A stretch of 64,000 nt of DNA from Enterococcus asini ATCC 700915 (GTDB lineage Bacteria; Bacillota; Bacilli; Lactobacillales; Enterococcaceae): positions 310,001 through 374,000 of the forward strand of contig NZ_ASVU01000001.1 in NCBI RefSeq assembly GCF_000407365.1. Reading direction: 5' to 3'. How positions within the stretch are numbered: position 1 is the first letter of the stretch; each line of letters starts with the position of its first letter. Position numbers and translations under genes: made by a program. This document shows, piece after piece, positions 22,725-31,744 of this stretch. The notes beneath the pieces were generated by a model. It was not told the origin of the DNA and did no database searches. It saw nothing but the letters and a program-made list of their open reading frames with translations.

Positions 22725-22895
22725 TTATACTTTGGATAAGCTTGCGATTTTCGCCACGGCAATTTCCCCAGTGTTTTTGACTTCCACCGTGCACGTCTTA
22801 TCCAAGATTGAAACCACCTGAACTTGTTGCCGTCCTTTTGCTCCGATGATTTCTGCTTCGTAAAGCTGCCCTTTTTCAATATCGCATTTTTCCAT
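22725..22895 (-). CDS. Small conserved-looking protein, 56 residues
   Basis: A short frame begins MEKCDIEKGQLYEAEIIGAK and ends KIASLSKV. The start at 22895 has GAGGTG upstream, and the stop is immediately followed by a strong terminator on this strand, so it looks like a complete small gene. The alternating hydrophobic pattern (QVQVVSILDKTCTVEVK) suggests a small beta-barrel such as those in SH3-like/DUF2187 proteins, but I do not recognise the family with certainty. The protein is acidic to neutral and has no membrane segment or signal peptide. Overlapping longer frames on the same strand are shadows. Confidence 0.6.
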   Translation of the reverse strand: MEKCDIEKGQLYEAEIIGAKGRQQVQVVSILDKTCTVEVKNTGEIAVAKIASLSKV

Positions 22896-23064
22896 CTTCC
22901 GTCACCTCGTAAATCCCTTTTGGAGTTTATACCATGACGACGGTTATTTGTAAAGGGTTTCTAAAATTCTTCATAGTTTATTCACAGGCCCGCCATTTTT
23001 CCCCCGGGCTAGTCGGGTTGACCACACGACAAACAATGCTTATTACGAGGTACAGATTCCCGGT

Positions 23065-23415
23065 TTAGTGGCGAAGGATTTTCTCCATGGCTTTGCCTTT
23101 TGCCAACTCGTCAATCAATTTATCCAAGTAACGAATTTCCTGCATCAAGGCTTCTTCAATGTCTTCCACCCGCACTCCACAGACTACCCCTTTGATTAAA
23201 CGGCGATTGGGCTGTAATTGCGGTGCTTCTGCAAAAAACTGCTCGAAGTCGACCTTTTTGTCCACTTGACTTGCTAAATCCGTTTGAGAATACCCTGTTA
23301 ACCAGGTAATAATCTCGTCCACCTCGGCCTTGCTGCGACCTTTGCGTTCGGCTTTTGCCACATACAACGGATACACACTGGCAAAACTCATTTGGTAAAT
23401 TTTTGGCTTGTCCAT
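23065..23415 (-). CDS. DUF2200 family protein
   Basis: A 116-residue protein matching DUF2200 by its N-terminus ([23 protein letters not shown]), the middle [11 protein letters not shown], and [31 protein letters not shown] at the end. The family is cytoplasmic and uncharacterised. The start is the ATG at 23415. No cotranscribed neighbour is evident: the P-type ATPase gene upstream on the same strand ends 99 bases away. Confidence 0.8.
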   Translation of the reverse strand: MDKPKIYQMSFASVYPLYVAKAERKGRSKAEVDEIITWLTGYSQTDLASQVDKKVDFEQFFAEAPQLQPNRRLIKGVVCGVRVEDIEEALMQEIRYLDKLIDELAKGKAMEKILRH

Positions 23416-23514
23416 TTCTGCCTACTCCTATCTTCAACTCCCTTAGAATAGGAAGTTTTTTCTTTAAGTATAGCAGTTGGCAAGAATGACGTCTTTCAAA
23501 AAGTTTAAAGCCTG

Positions 23515-25299
23515 TCAGCGATCATTTTTCGCCCGCAAAGCACTTAAAATGGACAAGGTATCCACGACTTCTTGTAAAATCGCTCCTAAAAGCGTCGGAA
23601 TCACTCCGAACGCTGCTATCATCATCAGTACCACGCAACAGAATAAACCGATCAATACCGATTGTTTGGCAATCTTCATGGTTTCTTGGGCCACTTGAAC
23701 GCCATCGGCCACACAGCTCAGGTCGTCTTTTAAAACCACTGCCGCCGCACTTTCACTAGCCGCAGACGACCCCCGGGCACCCATAGCTACCCCCACATCG
23801 GCGATTGCCAAAGCCGGCGCATCATTGACCCCATCACCCACCATCATCAAGGGCCGCTCGCTTGCCGGCACATTTTTCAAAATCATCAATTTGTCTTGAG
23901 GCAAGCAGTTGGCATGAACCGTGGTGATGCCCGCATTTTCAGCGATTTGCTCGGCCACCGTTGCTTGATCCCCCGTGATCATCATGACTTGATCCGTTCC
24001 TAGACTGCGAAGTTTGGCAATCGTCGCCGCAGCTTCCGGGCGAATTTGATCCTTAAAGGTAATCCGCCCCACACTTTGATCCCCCCAAGAAAGGTAGATT
24101 GCTGTTCCGGTACCGACTTTTGGAACTCCAGCAAAAGCCGCACTGCCGATTTTCAAAACTTTCCCTTGGTAGTTGGTTTCAATCCCTTGACCCACGACTT
24201 CTTTGACCTCTTCAAAATGATGCAAGGTCACTTTGCTTTTGCCATACTGCACCAAAGACCGGGCCAGAATATGCGTCGAGCTCTCTTCTGCTCCTGCCGC
24301 TAAAGCTAAAAGCTCCTCTTCTTTAAAAGGGCCTTCTGGAATCACGGCTTCTACAGCCAACGTGCCCGCCGTAATCGTCCCGGTCTTATCAAAGGCTACG
24401 GTTTTTAACGTTGCCATCTTTTCAATAGTCGTCCCGGTCTTCACGATCATCCCTTTGCGACTGGAGCGACTCATCCCCGCAATCAGCGCAATTGGCGCCG
24501 CTAAAATCAGCGGACAGGGTGAGGCCACTACTAAAACCTGGGCAAAACGCACCGGATCTTTGGTCACAAACCAGGCAATGCCACCAATCAAATACGCCAA
24601 AATCGTAAATGGCACCGCATAGCGATCTGCCAAGCGGACAAAGTGAGCCGGTTTTGCTTGGGATTCTTTTACCAATTTGACAATCGTTTGATACTGGGAA
24701 TCTTGGGCCAATTTGCTGACTTTGATCTGCAAAGCAACCGCCCCATTTACCGATCCAGACATGACTTCATCTCCGTGTTCTTTGGCCACAGGTTTTGCTT
24801 CCCCGGTCAGAGAAGACTCATCCACCTCACTGGCACCAGCCACTACGAGACCATCTACTGGGACGATTTCTTGAGGTTTTACCAATAATCGATCCCCAAT
24901 TTTAACTTGGTCTAAAGTCACATCTTGAAGCTCTTTTCCAGCGATTCGGTGCGCCTGTTGTGGTGCCTGATTCAACAAATGACGCAATTCCCGACTAGCC
25001 TCTTGACTGGCATAATCCTCTAAGCTGTCGCCACCGGTTAACATGATTAAAATCATTAGGCTAGCCCAGTATTGCCCTACCGCTAAAGTTGCCACAATTG
25101 CTGTAATCGCCAAAATATCCACGCCGTAGCGTCCGCTTTTCAGCGTGGCAATCATTTCCTTCACCATGGACAAGGCCACAATTCCTCCAAGAATTGCTAC
25201 CAATAAAAAGGCTACTTTAGGCTGACCAAAAGCAAACTGACTAATCAGTGCTGCTACCCCCACTAAGATGGTTGCCACAAATTTTTTAAAATGACTCAT
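23515..25299 (-). CDS. Heavy-metal translocating P-type ATPase (P1B, SPC type)
   Basis: The protein (594 residues) is a P1B ATPase without N-terminal metal-binding domains. Visible motifs are SLTGEAKP (actuator), VVASPCPLILAAP (membrane metal site), DKTGTITAG (phosphorylation) and GDGVNDAPAL (hinge). The membrane motif is SPC rather than CPC, which goes with Co/Zn/Fe-type classes rather than Cu or Cd/Pb exporters. The nucleotide-domain HP dipeptide is replaced by HI (STHILARSL). It should export a divalent metal from the cytoplasm; the metal is not settled. The start at 25299 follows AAAGGGGAG. No regulator is adjacent. Confidence 0.85.
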   Translation of the reverse strand: MSHFKKFVATILVGVAALISQFAFGQPKVAFLLVAILGGIVALSMVKEMIATLKSGRYGVDILAITAIVATLAVGQYWASLMILIMLTGGDSLEDYASQEASRELRHLLNQAPQQAHRIAGKELQDVTLDQVKIGDRLLVKPQEIVPVDGLVVAGASEVDESSLTGEAKPVAKEHGDEVMSGSVNGAVALQIKVSKLAQDSQYQTIVKLVKESQAKPAHFVRLADRYAVPFTILAYLIGGIAWFVTKDPVRFAQVLVVASPCPLILAAPIALIAGMSRSSRKGMIVKTGTTIEKMATLKTVAFDKTGTITAGTLAVEAVIPEGPFKEEELLALAAGAEESSTHILARSLVQYGKSKVTLHHFEEVKEVVGQGIETNYQGKVLKIGSAAFAGVPKVGTGTAIYLSWGDQSVGRITFKDQIRPEAAATIAKLRSLGTDQVMMITGDQATVAEQIAENAGITTVHANCLPQDKLMILKNVPASERPLMMVGDGVNDAPALAIADVGVAMGARGSSAASESAAAVVLKDDLSCVADGVQVAQETMKIAKQSVLIGLFCCVVLMMIAAFGVIPTLLGAILQEVVDTLSILSALRAKNDR

Positions 25300-25521
25300 G
25301 GGCTTTCTCCCCTTTCAAGCAAGTTCTTTCCCTACTTCAAGCATAGAAGAATTCCCTTGATTTTCAACTGTTGGCCCTTAAATGAGAAGGACTATCACCC
25401 TCATTGCCACCACTAAAAAGACTTCAGAAAAGGATCAGCCCGCATCATTTTCAACAGCTTCCGTCCTATGCCGACTAGCAAAATGATTTTTCTCAAATAC
25501 TAGAAAAACTCCCACAAAACA

Positions 25522-25557
25522 AAAAAATCTCCCACGCATTTAGCAGGGAGATTTTTT
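25522..25557 (-). terminator. Terminator of the tRNA-Gln gene
   Basis: A 12-bp stem (25522-25533 with 25546-25557) ends in a T run on the minus strand, 16 bases after the tRNA 3' end. Confidence 0.88.
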
Positions 25558-25572
25558 CGTCATTCATTTTTA

Positions 25573-25645
25573 TTGGGATAGCAGGGCTCGAACCTGCACT
25601 TACCTGATTCAGAGTCAGGCGCCTTACCAGTTTGGCCATATCCCA
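25573..25645 (-). tRNA. tRNA-Gln (anticodon CUG)
   Basis: The minus strand folds as a cloverleaf. Acceptor arms are TGGGATA/TATCCCA, with the U1-A72 pair typical of glutamine tRNAs. The anticodon stem is CCTGA/TCAGG with loop CTCTGAA, giving anticodon CTG. The T arm is GCAGG-TTCGAGC-CCTGC. The CCA end is not encoded. It stands alone with its own promoter and terminator. A CUG reader is an extra to the UUG species that suffices in many Firmicutes. Confidence 0.93.
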
Positions 25646-25661
25646 AAAATTCAACAGAAAT

Positions 25662-25690
25662 AGCATACTCCTGTGCAATAAAAACTGCAA
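25662..25690 (-). promoter_or_regulatory. Promoter of tRNA-Gln
   Basis: On the minus strand TTGCAG (25690-25685), a 17-base spacer and TATGCT (25667-25662), 16 bases before the tRNA. Confidence 0.65.
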
Positions 25691-25892
25691 GAAATACGCA
25701 TCGGTACTAGTAAGAACTACCTGTAGTTGAGTTGTAGTATGACGCTACAAATTTCAGTAGCTTCATTTCTACAATCGTTGATTTTGATATGTCCACTATA
25801 AAAAAGGGAAAAGCAAATAAGTTGTTGTATTCAAAAAATCTGCATTCTGATTTCTTTCTATGCTATGGTTGTAGAGAAAGGAGGGACCGCTT

Positions 25893-26943
25893 TTGCACGC
25901 ATTCATAAAAGAGATTACTCATTTCAAACAGATCCCAGACGATCCTTATCAATTGGTGGGCACTTTTTGTTGTATGTTGATTCCCCTATTGATTGGCTAT
26001 TTTTCCGGTAATATGACCAGTGCCAGTTTCATGTCCTTTGGTAGCTTGACGTTTCTCTACTCTAAGAAACAAGCAGCTAGAACACTTCTACCACGAACGT
26101 TCTTGATTGGCTTATTACTTTTAGCAGGACACGCATTCGGCATGCTTGCCACCGCGTTGCCTTGGACTGCACTTTTTGTAGTGGGTTTCTTTGGCTTTTT
26201 CAGTCGCTTGATTTTTCGCCTTTACAAGATTATCAATCCGGGAGCTTTCTTCGTAGTAATGGTAACAGCCATGGGGACGAGTACGAATGAGGCCCTTTCA
26301 AAACAACATCTCATCTCTTGTTACTTCTTACTTAGGTATCGGTATCGTTATATTGCCCCCCTGGATTCTCTGTGCAATCCGACCAGTTCCGATAGTAAGA
26401 CAGTAGCAAAGCTTCCAAGAACGTCTATATACCGATCCTGGTGCACTCTTAAGCAGTCTATTCTTTGGTAATCTGCTGATGATTGCCACCTATCTTAGCC
26501 AGTCCATTCAACTGGAAAATCCTTATTGGATGGTCATCTCTACCGCTACGATTCTTCAAGGAAACAATTTGCGGGCCATGATGGAGCGCAATGTCCAACG
26601 AATACTAGGAACACTCCTTGGCATCGGGTTCGCCGCATTCTTACTGAATATTTCCCTAGCATTACTGCCAAAAATCTTCTTGATTTCGTTCTTCTTCGTC
26701 ACCGTCGAATTCATTATTAAACACAATTACGCAATTGCGAATTTTTTTATTACGCCCATGTCGCTTTTACTGATTAGCTTAGCCAAGCAACAGTTTCTCT
26801 ACTCCCTTTTGCCTTATCGCTTTTTAGGAATTATCCTCGGAGGACTTCTGGGATTGCTGGGTGCTTGGATTATGATCACCTGCTTACGTTTTTACAATCG
26901 CACCTTGCAGATTCATGAAACCTTTGATCAAGAAAGCGAATAA
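25893..26943 (+). pseudogene. FUSC-family membrane transporter gene, frameshifted and with an in-frame stop
   Basis: The two halves together encode a FUSC/aromatic-acid-exporter-like protein with two sets of hydrophobic segments. The first half starts at a TTG (25893, AAAGGAGG upstream) and stays in frame to about 26305 (STNEALSKQ). From there the continuing membrane sequence (ISSLVTSYLGIGIVI) lies in another frame, consistent with one inserted base. That frame then meets TAG at 26404-26406 before continuing through ERLYTDP, SIQLENPYWMVIS and NLRAMMERNVQRILGT to the stop near 26943. Two independent lesions make a sequencing error less likely. An ATG at 26479 could make the C-terminal half alone, without a ribosome site I can recognise. 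Confidence 0.8.
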
Positions 26944-26945
26944 CC

Positions 26946-26986
26946 AAAAAGACCTTCGTCAGATTTTCTCGACGAAGGTCTTTTTA
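26946..26986. terminator. Bidirectional terminator
   Basis: The stem AAAAAGACCTTCGTC / GACGAAGGTCTTTTT (26946-26960 with 26971-26985) lies between the FUSC remnant and the convergent PTS gene. Confidence 0.9.
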
Positions 26987-26987
26987 T

Positions 26988-28256
26988 TTAAATATCTGTT
27001 TCTACTTCTCGATCCAAAGCTTTTAAGAACGGGAACCAGATCAAAGCAACAATTACAAAGTCCACGACTTGTAATAAGCCCCCGAGCCAAGAGTTCGTTG
27101 CTAGAACCCCACTGGCAATAATCGGCACCGTCCAAGGAACGGATACTCCAGTAGGCGCCGGTACAATCCCCGCAGCCATTACCAAGTAGTTCAAGGTAGT
27201 GACTACTAAAGGAGCCAAGACCCAGGGAATCAAAATTGTCGCATTTAACACAATCGGTAACCCGAAAATTACCGGCTCGTTCACGTTGAAAACCCCCGGA
27301 CCCAATGCTAGACGTCCGATGTCCTTGTATTGTTTTTTCTTCATAAAGAATGCTAGGATGATCACCACTGCTAAGGTCATCCCGGAGCCCCCTAAGCCTA
27401 CCGTGAAGGTCTCCATAAATGGTTTGGTGACGATATGGGGAAGTTTGTCTCCTGCTTGATACGCTTCTAAGTTATCCAACATCAATGTGTTCCAAATTGG
27501 ATCCATCACCGAGTTCACGATGATTTGCCCATGAAGACCAAAGAACCACAGGAATTGTACGAAGAACAAAGCAATCAATGTCGCTGGAAGACTACCACCT
27601 AAGCCAGTCAATGGTTTTTGAATCACTTCATAAATCACATCGTGTAAGTTAGCATTGAAGACACCTACCATTATTGCATTGATAACCAGGAAGACACTTA
27701 AGGTCAAAATTGCTGGAATCAAGGCGGCAAAAGATTTAGCAACAGCCGGGGGTACTCCATCGGGCATTTTGATTTGCCAGCCTTTTTTGGTCACTCGGCA
27801 ATAAAGTTCCGTGGCCAGAAATGCTGCAATCATCCCCAAGAACATACCCTTTGCTCCAAGACGATCCAAACTCAAAATACCGCTCACCGTGTCCCCGGCT
27901 TCCGTGGTCATAAAAAATGGTGTCAAGATCAAGAAACTAGCAAAAGCCACCGCACCACCAAAAATCCCATCTACTTCATAAGACTGTGAAAGATAATAGC
28001 CGATACCAAATGTTACAAAGACAGTCATAATACTCATGGTGGCATTTTGCCCGTTGCCCAAAAGATTGCCTAGAGTTCCTTTTAATTCGTCACTGAAAAA
28101 GGGCAAGTTGTTCAATACAACAATGATTGAACCAAACATTGTCAAAGGAAATGAGAGCATAAATGCATCTCGCAATACCGTTAAGTAGCGATTTTGTCCC
28201 AACCAATTAGCCAAGGGCATGATTTTTTCGCTAAGTTTATCCATAAACCCGTTCAC
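26988..28256 (-). CDS. PTS cellobiose/beta-glucoside-type EIIC permease
   Basis: The protein (422 residues) is an EIIC of the lactose/cellobiose family, the membrane channel that imports and presents a disaccharide for phosphorylation. It carries the family blocks GLHGQIIVNSVMDPIW, FGLPIVLNA and the N-terminal LANWLGQNRYL. I prefer the GTG at 28256 (VNGFMDKL), which has GAGGTG six bases upstream, over an ATG at 28244. It has its own promoter with a cre site, separated from the upstream EIIA gene by a terminator. No EIIB gene lies in the window, so the phosphorelay partner must be elsewhere. Confidence 0.9.
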   Translation of the reverse strand: MNGFMDKLSEKIMPLANWLGQNRYLTVLRDAFMLSFPLTMFGSIIVVLNNLPFFSDELKGTLGNLLGNGQNATMSIMTVFVTFGIGYYLSQSYEVDGIFGGAVAFASFLILTPFFMTTEAGDTVSGILSLDRLGAKGMFLGMIAAFLATELYCRVTKKGWQIKMPDGVPPAVAKSFAALIPAILTLSVFLVINAIMVGVFNANLHDVIYEVIQKPLTGLGGSLPATLIALFFVQFLWFFGLHGQIIVNSVMDPIWNTLMLDNLEAYQAGDKLPHIVTKPFMETFTVGLGGSGMTLAVVIILAFFMKKKQYKDIGRLALGPGVFNVNEPVIFGLPIVLNATILIPWVLAPLVVTTLNYLVMAAGIVPAPTGVSVPWTVPIIASGVLATNSWLGGLLQVVDFVIVALIWFPFLKALDREVETDI

Positions 28257-28281
28257 ATGGATCACCTCGTAAAATTTTTTT

Positions 28282-28329
28282 CGTAATCGATTACAAGAAA
28301 AGAATACCACACCAATCTTAATTAGTCTA
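28282..28329 (-). promoter_or_regulatory. Promoter of the PTS EIIC gene with cre site
   Basis: On the minus strand TAGACT (28329-28324), a 17-base spacer and TATTCT (28306-28301). TTGTAATCGATTACG (28296-28282) matches the CcpA cre consensus except at the last base and covers the predicted transcript start. The -35 box sits inside a motif shared with the GH1 gene promoter. Confidence 0.65.
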
Positions 28330-28390
28330 TACTTTTATGAATTTATATATGGATATAGATAACAAAGGAAAAATTTCTAAAAATCTCGAC

Positions 28391-28418
28391 AAAAAAAACC
28401 AGCAGTCAACACTGCTGG
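28391..28418 (-). terminator. Terminator of the GH1-EIIA transcript
   Basis: The stem CCAGCAG/CTGCTGG (28399-28405 with 28412-28418) has eight T after it on the minus strand. Confidence 0.88.
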
Positions 28419-28430
28419 CTTTCGTTTCCC

Positions 28431-28739
28431 TTACACCCGTTTGTAAAGATCGATGATTTCTTTTGCTAAGTCTGTAAAAGCAATCGCCGTCATCAAATGG
28501 TCTTGGCTGTGAACCGTTAGCAAAGTGACGGTCATGTGATCTCCTTGAGCTTCTTTTGTTAGCATTCCGGTTTGGGCATGGTGAGCTTCCACCAAGGAGG
28601 CTTCTGCTTGCTGAATTTTTTCCGTCGCTTCTGAGAAATCACCTTTTTTCGCCGCTTGAATGGCTTCCATAGCATCACTTTTCGCATTACCCGCGTGGAC
28701 GATTAGGCCCATAATTGCTTCTAAATTTTCTTCGTTCAT
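28431..28739 (-). CDS. PTS lactose/cellobiose family EIIA
   Basis: The protein (102 residues) is a soluble EIIA of the lactose/cellobiose family, a helical bundle that passes phosphate from HPr to an EIIB. The phosphorylated histidine lies in the conserved VHSQDHLM block; a preceding AHHAQTGMLTKEA block is also typical. An ATG at 28748 abuts the GGAAGG site, so I chose the ATG at 28739, nine bases from it. It follows the GH1 gene by 59 bases in one transcript that ends at the terminator just downstream. Confidence 0.92.
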   Translation of the reverse strand: MNEENLEAIMGLIVHAGNAKSDAMEAIQAAKKGDFSEATEKIQQAEASLVEAHHAQTGMLTKEAQGDHMTVTLLTVHSQDHLMTAIAFTDLAKEIIDLYKRV

Positions 28740-28798
28740 TACATTCATCCTTCCAATTTTCCTGAGTACTACCTACTAATTAGAGTAACAGAGGCTTT

Positions 28799-30229
28799 TT
28801 ATGCTTGTTCGAGAATTTCGACTAAATGAGTCGGTACTTCCAAAACATCCGTTGCTGCCACTTCTTTAAACCAATGGCCGGATTTTTTGATGGTTTTCTT
28901 TTGATTGCGAATATCTGTGGAAATAAAACCGTAGCGATTGCGATAAGCATTTTTCCAAGACCAGCAGTCAATCGGGGTCCACAAATGGTACCCGAAACAA
29001 TTGGAACCTTCTTCCATGCCTTTGTGCAACCAATACAGATGCTCTTGAATAAACTGAATGCGGTAATCGTCTTCGATTACACCGGCGTCATTTAAATAGC
29101 GGTCTTCCCGGGAAACCCCCATGCCATTTTCTGAGACGAACCAGTCAATATTGCCGTAGTTATCCCGAATGTCCAAGGCGATATCGTAAACGGCTTTCGG
29201 GTATATCTCCCAGCCCTTGTCCACATTCATGCGACGGCCAGGCATTTCGTATTCGTCAAAGTATTTTTCCGGTAGCCAATCCACCGCTAGACTGTTGGCA
29301 GAAATTGCCGGTGCTTGCACCCGATGTGGATGATAGAAATTTACCCCCAAATAATCGATGGTATTGTCTTTAATAATCGCCAATTCTTCTGGGGTTGCCT
29401 CCCACAAGACACCATCGGCTTCTAAACGGGCCACCAGTCCAGTTGGAAAAGCACCTAAAGTCGAAGCATCCATAAAGAGACGGTTGAGCCACAAGTCGGC
29501 AAATTCGGAAGCGGCTAAATCCCCAGCCGATTGACTCGCCGGATAAGCCGGGGTCAAGTTTAAAATAATCCCGATTTTGCTTTCTGGATTTTGATTGATT
29601 TGGCGGAAGGCACGAATGGTTTTCGCAGAAGCCAATTGAATATTGTACGCCACTTGAACGGCTTTTTTGCCATCTACGAGATTTGGATAGTGGAATTGAT
29701 GCAAGTACTGACCTTCAACAATTACCATAGGTTCATTAAAGGTAAACCAGTCTTTAATGCGGTCTCCAAAGAGGCGGAAGCATTGCTCTGCAAACTTCAC
29801 AAAAAGATCGCCGACGTGTTTGTTTTCCCAGCCACCATATTTATGGTACAACTCCGCCGGCAAGTCAAAGTGATGCAGATTCATCACCGGACGGATGCCA
29901 TTGGCGATAAATTCATCAATCACGGCATTGTAAAAGTCCACGTTGGCTTGATTTAAGCTAGCGGTTTCAAAATCATCGATTAAACGCGTCCACTGAATCG
30001 AGGTCCGCACCGAATTTAAACCAACTTCTTTCATGAGACGGATGTCTTCTTTAAAGCTGTTGTAAAAGTTTGATGCTACATTGGGTCCCACTTGATCATA
30101 GAATACACCGGGATCCATGTCGTACCAGTAATCAAAAACATTGGCATGGTCTTTGCCAAAGCGTCCTTCACTTTGGGGACCTGAAGTAGCGGCGCCCCAC
30201 CAAAAATCTTTGGGAAATGTGAGTTTCAT
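28799..30229 (-). CDS. GH1 family glycosidase, probable 6-phospho-beta-glucosidase
   Basis: The protein (476 residues) is a GH1 retaining glycosidase. The catalytic acid/base is in FTFNEP and the nucleophile in VSENG. Its link to an EIIA and EIIC suggests a 6-phospho-disaccharide substrate. The C-terminal region that binds phosphate in known 6-phospho enzymes (S-x6-K-x-Y, as in SWSNGYEKRY) reads SWKNAYRNRYG, so the lysine position carries Asn and basic residues are shifted. Substrate class is therefore inferred from context. The start at 30229 follows AGGAGG. It is first in the transcript with the EIIA gene. Confidence 0.85.
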   Translation of the reverse strand: MKLTFPKDFWWGAATSGPQSEGRFGKDHANVFDYWYDMDPGVFYDQVGPNVASNFYNSFKEDIRLMKEVGLNSVRTSIQWTRLIDDFETASLNQANVDFYNAVIDEFIANGIRPVMNLHHFDLPAELYHKYGGWENKHVGDLFVKFAEQCFRLFGDRIKDWFTFNEPMVIVEGQYLHQFHYPNLVDGKKAVQVAYNIQLASAKTIRAFRQINQNPESKIGIILNLTPAYPASQSAGDLAASEFADLWLNRLFMDASTLGAFPTGLVARLEADGVLWEATPEELAIIKDNTIDYLGVNFYHPHRVQAPAISANSLAVDWLPEKYFDEYEMPGRRMNVDKGWEIYPKAVYDIALDIRDNYGNIDWFVSENGMGVSREDRYLNDAGVIEDDYRIQFIQEHLYWLHKGMEEGSNCFGYHLWTPIDCWSWKNAYRNRYGFISTDIRNQKKTIKKSGHWFKEVAATDVLEVPTHLVEILEQA

Positions 30230-30292
30230 ATAGTCTCCTCCTAGTTGTTTCTCCAAGCAACTTCCGCTGCATTTTTTCCTGCTTACTCCTAC

Positions 30293-30327
30293 ATTATATC
30301 TAAATCTCAAAATAAGTCTATACTTAT
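30293..30327 (-). promoter_or_regulatory. Promoter and palindromic operator of the GH1-EIIA transcript
   Basis: On the minus strand TAGACT (30320-30315), a 16-base spacer and TATAAT (30298-30293). The -35 box lies in a 16-bp palindrome (ATAAGT-CTAT-ACTTAT, 30312-30327), probably a repressor site. Confidence 0.65.
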
Positions 30328-30360
30328 GTAGAGATATGATCGGATTTGCGACGAAGCGTA

Positions 30361-30402
30361 AAAAAGACGGCCCGAGATTGCTCTCTCGGAACCGTCTTTT
30401 TT
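30361..30402 (-). terminator. Terminator of the NADH oxidase gene
   Basis: The stem AAAAAGACGG...CCGTCTTTTTT with inner CCCGAG/CTCGGA; the minus strand ends in a T run. Confidence 0.85.
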
Positions 30403-30412
30403 ACAGTACACT

Positions 30413-31744
30413 TTATTTTGCTTGTAAAGCCGCCATGGTGATGTAGTTGTATGGTTGGTTGAAATGTGGCAAGAAGAAGATATCCAATAGTTTCAACTTG
30501 TCGATGGTAAATTGTTCTGCAATGGCCAAGGAGAACATGTGAATCGTACCAGCGATGTCTTCTCGGGAAGATAATTGTGCCCCGACAATCCGGCGGGAAG
30601 ATACTTCATAAACAATGCGAATTTTTACTTTGGCATTTTCTTTCATAAAGTCTGGACGTTGCAAGTCTTCGAAGTCTGTATAAGCAACTTCCAAGCCTTG
30701 TTTTTCAGCTGCTTCCACGGACAAACCAGTGGAAACCATGTTCAAGCCGAAGATTGAAATCCCGTTAGAGCCTTGAACCCCTTCTGATTCGGTTGGGATG
30801 CCGGCAATATTGTAGCCTGCTACTAGACCAGAACGGATTGCATTGGTTGCCAAGGCAATATAAGTCGTTGCTTGCAAGGCATTGGAGTAAACAGTAGCAC
30901 AGTCCCCTACAGCATAAACATCAGGATCACTGGTCTGTTGGTGACGGTCCACTAGGTACGCACCATTTTTGAAGAGTTCCAAATGATCGTGGCCTAATTT
31001 AGCATTTGGCAAGAAACCAATCGCATTGATTACTAGGTCGGCTTTGTATTCGCCTTTTGTGGTAACGATGGCTTCCACTTTATCGGTACCTTTGTATTCT
31101 TGCACTAGTTCCCCAAAGTGTAGCTCGATTCCGTTATCAGCTAAGTTTTTGTCCATGTCATCTGTAAACCAAGTATCGTAATAGTTTGGCAAAGCACGGT
31201 CCACAGCATCAAATAGCAAGACATTTTTGCCCCGGCGTTTAGCCGCTTCAGCGATTTCCACACCAATATATCCTGCGCCGATGACAGCCACGTTTTTCGT
31301 CGTGTCATCTCCTAGAATATGGTCCACGGCTTGCCCGTCTTGGAATCGTTTTAAAAATTGAATATTCTGCAAATCGTTTCCTGGAATCTTCGGTGAAATC
31401 GGAGTAGACCCAGTTGCGAGAACTAATTTGTCATAGGTTTCGGTAAATTCTTGCCCATCTTTCGTTTGGCAGTGAACAGTCTTCTTAATAAAATCAATGT
31501 GATCTACGGAAGTTTCCATAAAAATCTTGGCGCCTTTGTTTTCAAAGTCTTCCTTTTTGGTATAAAACAAACCTTCATAAGAGTCGATTTGACGACCCAC
31601 CCAAAGTGCGGTCCCACAACCTAAGTAGCTTAAGTTGGTATTGCTATCAATCATGACCACCTCTTGGTCTGGTGCGTTGTCTAAGATTGTATTGGCGGCT
31701 GCGACACCGGCGTGATTGGCGCCAACAATAACTGTTTTTGTCAT
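30413..31744 (-). CDS. nox: Water-forming NADH oxidase
   Basis: The protein (443 residues) is a flavoprotein of the pyridine nucleotide-disulfide family that reduces oxygen to water with NADH, regenerating NAD+ in aerobic lactic acid bacteria. The N-terminal FAD motif is VIVGANHAG, and the single redox cysteine lies in SYLGCGTALWVG (Cys43). The NAD-binding motif is VIGAGYIGVEIAEAA, and the second FAD motif is VYAVGDCATV. The start at 31744 follows AAGGAGG. It is transcribed alone. Its closeness to NADH peroxidase and CoA-disulfide reductase leaves a small chance of a different acceptor. Confidence 0.92.
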   Translation of the reverse strand: MTKTVIVGANHAGVAAANTILDNAPDQEVVMIDSNTNLSYLGCGTALWVGRQIDSYEGLFYTKKEDFENKGAKIFMETSVDHIDFIKKTVHCQTKDGQEFTETYDKLVLATGSTPISPKIPGNDLQNIQFLKRFQDGQAVDHILGDDTTKNVAVIGAGYIGVEIAEAAKRRGKNVLLFDAVDRALPNYYDTWFTDDMDKNLADNGIELHFGELVQEYKGTDKVEAIVTTKGEYKADLVINAIGFLPNAKLGHDHLELFKNGAYLVDRHQQTSDPDVYAVGDCATVYSNALQATTYIALATNAIRSGLVAGYNIAGIPTESEGVQGSNGISIFGLNMVSTGLSVEAAEKQGLEVAYTDFEDLQRPDFMKENAKVKIRIVYEVSSRRIVGAQLSSREDIAGTIHMFSLAIAEQFTIDKLKLLDIFFLPHFNQPYNYITMAALQAK

